Of a stretch of 18,118 nucleotides of DNA, positions 14,294-18,118 are shown piece by piece. The DNA is from Treponema sp. (GTDB taxonomy: Bacteria > Spirochaetota > Spirochaetia > Treponematales > Treponemataceae), in contig JAFOTA010000219.1 of NCBI GenBank assembly GCA_017421145.1, forward strand, positions 1-18,118, in the 5' to 3' direction. The position numbers and the translations under genes are program-made. Every line of letters starts with the position of its first letter. Within the stretch, counting starts at the first letter, position 1. The notes below the pieces were generated by a model. It did not search any database. It was not told the DNA's origin and worked only from the letters and a program-made list of their open reading frames with translations.

Positions 14294-15460
14294 TTATCCG
14301 TTCCTTCCGTTGTAGATATATAACGTGGTTTCGAGATTACCGGCTTTTACGGCCTTCAGTCTGTCTGCGTTGCGCCCTATGCACTTTTGGAATCCCTTCT
14401 GGTTCGTTATTATTCCCATCTGCCACCCTGGGAAATCTTCAAAAAGAGATGCCATGCCCTTGTAAAGCTCTTCCGCCTGACTTACATCCCCAATGCGCTC
14501 GCCGTAGGGTGGGTTTGTGATTATCATGCCGTTTTCATAAGGTGCGCTCAGATCAACAAAATCACTGACGATGAATTCCGGGCGCATGATTTTTGCGTCG
14601 CTTCCTATCATCTGGAGTGCGCGGCCGGCAGTCACACAAGCATGCTCCGCATTGAGCTTTGCCCTTGAAACAGCGGCAGGGTCAATGTCGCTTCCCGTTA
14701 TCCTGCAATCAACGTCCGTCCTGATTTTTTCAGCTTCGGCACGCTTTATGTCCAAAAGTCTGGAAGAATCGAAAAACACAAGGTTTTCAAAAGCAAAATG
14801 CCGTCCTAGTCCGGGTGCAACATTATGTGCGTAGAGAACGGCTTCCGTGACTATCGTTCCGCTTCCGCAGAAAGGATCATGCAATGGGAGCTTTCTTCTC
14901 CAGACCATTTCCTGAAGCAATACCGCAGCAGTCGTTTCCCTTAGAGGAGCTGTTCCGCCGTCTGTCCTGTAGCCCCTTTTGTGCAGTGCTTCACCGCTTG
15001 TATCAACCAGTACGGTCGCATGGTTTTCGTCGAGATATACGCGTATGTCGCATTTTTCACCGGATTCCGGAAGGCTCGTCATGTGCCACAAATCACCGAG
15101 CTTTGTATATACGGCCTTTTGAATCATCGACTGAACCGTATGCTCACTGCTTATGCGGCTTTTATAGATCCTGACTTTATCAACTACAATGCGCACGTCC
15201 TTCCTGAAATAATCCTGCCACGGAACGTCATAGCATCCGTCAAAAAGCTCATCAAAATTATACGCAGGATATTCCGCCGCCACTATATAAACCCTGTCGC
15301 AAGTCCTGAGGCAGACATTGGCCTTGTAAAGAGCATCGTCATCACCGGTAAAGAACACACGACCGGGTGCATTGCCCGCAAGAGAGTAACCGAGATGCTT
15401 GATTTCGTTTCCAAGGACATGTTCCGCCCCGACCGCACATAAAGCCGCATACTTATTCAT
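14294..15460 (-). CDS. THUMP-domain class I rRNA (guanine-N2) methyltransferase, RlmL/YpsC type
   Basis: A SAM-dependent RNA methyltransferase of 388 aa. An N-terminal ferredoxin-like and THUMP region (about 1-155) captures RNA; a C-terminal Rossmann fold follows. SAM motif I is DPFCGSGT (195-202), the acidic strand end is GSDIDP, and the catalytic motif is NPPYGERIG (316-324), typical of N2-guanine methylation. DTSGEALHKRGYR before motif I matches the UPF0020 family, including the N-terminal half of RlmKL (23S G2445); the exact base here is inference. The frame opens at 15517, but I choose ATG 15460 (MNKYAALCAVGAEHVL) from family N-termini and from a -10 placed next to it. No Shine-Dalgarno is present. 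The TetR gene follows five bases after the stop. Confidence 0.9.
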   Translation of the reverse strand: MNKYAALCAVGAEHVLGNEIKHLGYSLAGNAPGRVFFTGDDDALYKANVCLRTCDRVYIVAAEYPAYNFDELFDGCYDVPWQDYFRKDVRIVVDKVRIYKSRISSEHTVQSMIQKAVYTKLGDLWHMTSLPESGEKCDIRVYLDENHATVLVDTSGEALHKRGYRTDGGTAPLRETTAAVLLQEMVWRRKLPLHDPFCGSGTIVTEAVLYAHNVAPGLGRHFAFENLVFFDSSRLLDIKRAEAEKIRTDVDCRITGSDIDPAAVSRAKLNAEHACVTAGRALQMIGSDAKIMRPEFIVSDFVDLSAPYENGMIITNPPYGERIGDVSQAEELYKGMASLFEDFPGWQMGIITNQKGFQKCIGRNADRLKAVKAGNLETTLYIYNGRNG

Positions 15461-15467
15461 AGATGAC

Positions 15468-15496
15468 ATTTTATTGAATTTTGTCATAATCAACAA
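15468..15496 (-). promoter_or_regulatory. promoter next to the THUMP methyltransferase start codon
   Basis: Minus-strand TTGTTG (15496-15491), exactly 17 bases, then TAAAAT (15473-15468). The predicted +1 is 15461, one base before ATG 15460, so the mRNA would be effectively leaderless. Confidence 0.5.
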
Positions 15497-15550
15497 GTAC
15501 CACGGCAAAAAAATCACGGCCTGCAGGAAAATGCTTTTTGGAAATCACCT

Positions 15551-17359
15551 TTATTTCACCTGCGCAATGCCTTTCATCTCTTTCAGATTGTGGTATCCGT
15601 GGGTTTTCATAAAGCGGCGCAATCCTTCTGCAACTTCAAGCGCAACGTTCGGATTGGCAAACACCGCGCTTCCGATCTGCACGGCATCAGCACCAGCCAT
15701 TATGAATTCAACCGCATCCTGCCATTTTTCAATTCCGCCTATACCGATTACGGGAACCCTTTTTTCTTCCGGCATCTTGTTGATTTCCTCAACGACATCG
15801 TAGACCATGCGCAGTGCAATCGGCTTTATTGCAGGACCGCACAATCCGGCCCGGATGTTTTCAAAGAACGGCTTTCCTTTTTCGATATCGACCGCAACGG
15901 CAAGGAATGTGTTCACAAGGCTCAATGCATCGGCTCCGGCTTCTATACATGCCCTTGCAACTGCACGCAAATCCGGCGCATTAGGCGTAAGCTTGACGAT
16001 CAAAGGCTTTTTCGTAACCGCACGCACTGCACCAACACACTCTGCGGCTGCCTCAGGATTCATTCCCCATGCTTGTCCGCCTGCTTTTACATTAGGGCAG
16101 CTTATGTTCAGCTCTATCATCTTCACGTCGGTTTTATCGGCCATTTCGACGGCTTTTGTATAAGATGCAAGATCATGACCGGCAACGTTGAGTATAATCA
16201 CGCTGTCAATCTTGAGCATTTCGGGGAGTATCTTTTCAACCACTTCCTCCATGCCCGGATTTTGAAGGCCTATTGAATTTATGTCACCGCCCGTAACTTC
16301 TATGCTCCGTTCTCCCGGATTTCCCTCGCGCGGTTCAAGAGTAGTGCCTTTGGAAGAAATACCGCCCCATGCATTTACGTCCGAAAACCCTCGGAAATTC
16401 TGACCATAGCCGAAAGTACCTGATGCGGCAATCAGCGGATTTTTAAAATGCACGCCGCATATGTCCACGCCAAGATCAGGCTCTTCATTTTCTTCAAGAG
16501 GCTTTCTCCTGGGCTGCGGTTTTGAAAAATGTATTATGGAAGAATCAAAAACAGGCCCGTCCTTGCAAACCCTGAGCAGACCTTCGCTTGTTTCAACGGT
16601 ACATCCCAGACAGGCACCGGCTCCGCAAAGCATGCGGTGTTCAAGGCTCAGATATGCCTTTACCCCTGTTTCATCCGCAATCTTCTGGATATATGCAAGC
16701 ATAGGTTCCGGCCCGCAGGCAAAAATATATTTATACCCGGCTTCCCTGATTTTTTCTGCCGTCAAAGCAGCGCTCAGCATACCGTGGATTCCTTCGCTTC
16801 CGTCATCGGTCGTGACAAAAAGCTCCCTCGGTCTGACAAAATCAAGCGCATATGAACCAGAACGGAAACTTGCAAAAAAATCGTAGCTCTTTTCCTTTAA
16901 TGATGATGCGAAATTTGCAACCGGTGCAGTACCAATGCCACCTCCGGCGATACATATTTCCACCTTGCCGCCATCAGATTCAGGAGCCTCAAAAACATTT
17001 CCCATCGGTCCTGACAAAACGGCTTCCTCTCCCTGAACCATGGAGCAAAGTTCTTTGGTACCGGTTCCTTTTTCAAGAATCATAAACTGGAGCTCAAGCT
17101 TGCGTTTTCCGTTTTCCCGGATTTCTTCCGAATGATAGACAGAAATCGGGCGACCGAAATATGCGGCGCTTTTTTTGCTCCGTATCATGTAAAACTGCCC
17201 CGGTTCCGGAACGATCTGGGTTTCACGCTCAAGCTCAATCACTACCTGCAGAAGATAAACATTCGGCTGTCCGTCAATCTTCCTGACAAACTGCACGACA
17301 CCGCTACCATAAAACTGAATTCCATTACCTTCGGAATCAACAAGTGCTTCATCTATCAT
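15551..17359 (-). CDS. fused PyrK-PyrD, class 1B dihydroorotate dehydrogenase
   Basis: A 602-aa fusion of both subunits of the NAD-dependent class 1B dihydroorotate dehydrogenase, the fourth step of UMP synthesis. Residues about 15-280 are PyrK, the electron-transfer part. FAD motif RPISVY is at 70-75, nucleotide motif GGGIGTAP at 139-146, and the 2Fe-2S cysteines are Cys245, Cys250, Cys253 and Cys265 (CGAGACLGC and RVC). Residues about 295-602 are PyrD: ICGVHFKNPLIAASGTFGYG, the catalytic-loop Cys421 in NISCPNVKAGG, KLTPNAPD (456-463), and FMN-phosphate motifs IGIGGIEKWQDA and AVQIGSAVF. A charged 15-aa linker joins them. Usually pyrK and pyrD are separate genes. The ATG at 17359 lacks a Shine-Dalgarno. 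Confidence 0.95.
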   Translation of the reverse strand: MIDEALVDSEGNGIQFYGSGVVQFVRKIDGQPNVYLLQVVIELERETQIVPEPGQFYMIRSKKSAAYFGRPISVYHSEEIRENGKRKLELQFMILEKGTGTKELCSMVQGEEAVLSGPMGNVFEAPESDGGKVEICIAGGGIGTAPVANFASSLKEKSYDFFASFRSGSYALDFVRPRELFVTTDDGSEGIHGMLSAALTAEKIREAGYKYIFACGPEPMLAYIQKIADETGVKAYLSLEHRMLCGAGACLGCTVETSEGLLRVCKDGPVFDSSIIHFSKPQPRRKPLEENEEPDLGVDICGVHFKNPLIAASGTFGYGQNFRGFSDVNAWGGISSKGTTLEPREGNPGERSIEVTGGDINSIGLQNPGMEEVVEKILPEMLKIDSVIILNVAGHDLASYTKAVEMADKTDVKMIELNISCPNVKAGGQAWGMNPEAAAECVGAVRAVTKKPLIVKLTPNAPDLRAVARACIEAGADALSLVNTFLAVAVDIEKGKPFFENIRAGLCGPAIKPIALRMVYDVVEEINKMPEEKRVPVIGIGGIEKWQDAVEFIMAGADAVQIGSAVFANPNVALEVAEGLRRFMKTHGYHNLKEMKGIAQVK

Positions 17360-17368
17360 AATGATTTT

Positions 17369-17377
17369 AATATATCA
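17369..17377 (-). promoter_or_regulatory. extended -10 promoter for pyrKD
   Basis: Minus-strand TGATATATT (17377-17369) is an extended -10 (TG, one base, TATATT). It has no good -35 at 16-18 bases. The predicted +1 is 17362, giving a three-base leader before ATG 17359. Confidence 0.4.
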
Positions 17378-17530
17378 GTTTTCACATCTCCCCTCTACAA
17401 CTTATGCAGCCTGATTTTCAATTTTTTCCTAGGCAAAAACCGCAGGATTATGGTATTTTTATTATAGATTTTATATTTTTATTGAATTTTTCCGCTTATA
17501 AAAAGATTAGGAAACACAAAAGGGCGGCCG

Positions 17531-17560
17531 TTGATTTTATGATGGCATTTGTCCTATAAA
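17531..17560 (+). promoter_or_regulatory. candidate promoter for the GH5 gene
   Basis: TTGATT (17531-17536), 18 bases, then TATAAA (17555-17560). The predicted +1 near 17567 would leave the GGAGG ribosome site (17563-17567) outside the mRNA. Another -10 (TATGAT, 17538-17543) would include it but has no -35. Which one is used is unclear. The rest of the 213-base divergent gap holds nothing else I can support. Confidence 0.35.
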
Positions 17561-17572
17561 ATGGAGGAACGT

Positions 17573-18118
17573 ATGAGAACATTTACCGGCTACCAGAAGG
17601 GCCTGAACCTTGGCGGATGGATTTCACAGTGCGTAGCGAACACGGAAGAGCACTACAACAATTTCATCACCGAAAAGGACATAGAGCAGATTGCTAAATG
17701 GAACTATGACCACGTGAGGCTTCCCATCGATTATGAAATCATCATGAGCGAAGACGGATTTTTCCTTCCTTCAGGATTCAGGCACATCGACGACTGCATT
17801 TCATGGTGCAAAAAACACGGCCTCAACATAATCCTTGACCTGCACAAGACCAAGGGATACATGTTCGACAAGGATGCTGTCAAAGACCCCGACCTGTTTT
17901 TCCATGACATGGCCCTCCAGGATGTGTTCGTAAAAATCTGGTGCTTCATGGCGGAAAGATACGGAAAATATTCTGATTTTGTTGCGCTTGAACTTTTGAA
18001 CGAAATAGTAAACCCGAATCTTCAGGATGATTGGAACAGGATTGCGACAAGGGCATTCAAGGAAATCAGGCAGTTTGCACCGGACTCATGGATTGTTGTC
18101 GGAGGCGTGAACTACAAC
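17573..18118 (+). CDS. GH5-family glycoside hydrolase, N-terminal 182 codons
   Basis: The frame is open from ATG 17573 to the window end, giving the first 182 residues of a GH5 (cellulase-superfamily) enzyme. Visible signatures are GLNLGGW (10-16), the conserved Arg of HVRLPIDYE (47-55), the substrate His91 in ILDLHK, and the acid/base Glu144 in LELLNE (139-144). The nucleophile Glu would lie beyond the window. The G-x-N-L-G-G-W opening occurs in exo-beta-1,3-glucanase-like and related cellulase subfamilies, so the substrate is open. There is no signal peptide, so it is probably cytoplasmic and acts on imported oligosaccharides. GGAGG lies five bases before the ATG. An in-frame ATG at 17561 overlaps that ribosome site and is unlikely to be used. 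Confidence 0.93.
   Translation, partial: MRTFTGYQKGLNLGGWISQCVANTEEHYNNFITEKDIEQIAKWNYDHVRLPIDYEIIMSEDGFFLPSGFRHIDDCISWCKKHGLNIILDLHKTKGYMFDKDAVKDPDLFFHDMALQDVFVKIWCFMAERYGKYSDFVALELLNEIVNPNLQDDWNRIATRAFKEIRQFAPDSWIVVGGVNYN

Noticed and set aside
1..18118. CRISPR arrays, tRNA/rRNA genes, insertion sequences, phage or toxin-antitoxin genes.
   Set aside because: No regularly spaced repeats, cloverleaf sequence, transposase or integrase motif was found on either strand.

Overview
The window looks like the chromosome of a motile, probably gut- or rumen-associated spirochete close to Treponema. This is inferred from gene content: a FlgM-like flagellar anti-sigma factor, an FtsK with a very acidic linker, two glycoside hydrolases (GH18 and GH5), and a long acidic protein I recognise only as a spirochete-type hypothetical. 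No sequence search was possible. Base composition is moderate and even. I see no tRNA, rRNA, insertion sequence, integrase or CRISPR array.

Layout. Positions 1-6963 are all on the minus strand: the N-terminus of a UPF0210/DUF711 protein (cut by the window edge), a 562-aa protein of unknown function, a GHKL-like plus HDOD signalling protein, a SPOUT (TrmH-type) RNA methyltransferase coupled to a degenerate iron-alcohol-dehydrogenase-like protein, then flgM and rsmI, which overlap. At about 6.96-7.18 kb transcription diverges: ftsK and a secreted GH18 protein run on the plus strand to 11961. They end at a bidirectional terminator facing a minus-strand block (12064-17359): a PrsW-like membrane protein whose frame continues into a histone-H1-like Lys/Ala/Thr tail, a TetR regulator, a THUMP-type rRNA methyltransferase and a fused PyrK-PyrD dihydroorotate dehydrogenase. 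A second divergent region (17360-17572) leads into a plus-strand GH5 glycoside hydrolase cut by the window end.

How the genes relate. Most are housekeeping: rRNA modification (rsmI, the SPOUT enzyme, the THUMP enzyme), pyrimidine synthesis, chromosome segregation and flagellar timing. The THUMP enzyme and TetR gene form one short operon, as do the Fe-ADH-like and SPOUT genes, and rsmI with flgM.

The most unusual signals are in gene architecture. (1) Four minus-strand genes (rsmI, PrsW-like, THUMP methyltransferase, pyrKD) have no Shine-Dalgarno sequence, and a -10 element lies so close to the start codon that the predicted mRNA has 0-3 leader bases; their neighbours have ordinary Shine-Dalgarno leaders. 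(2) The PrsW/histone-like frame has a strong internal ribosome site and start, so one ORF may yield two proteins. (3) A nested stem, hairpin and terminator sit between flgM and the Fe-ADH-like gene, like a small RNA or attenuator. (4) The ftsK leader has a 29-codon ORF overlapping the ftsK start and two hairpins. (5) The Fe-ADH-like protein has lost its metal and cofactor motifs.
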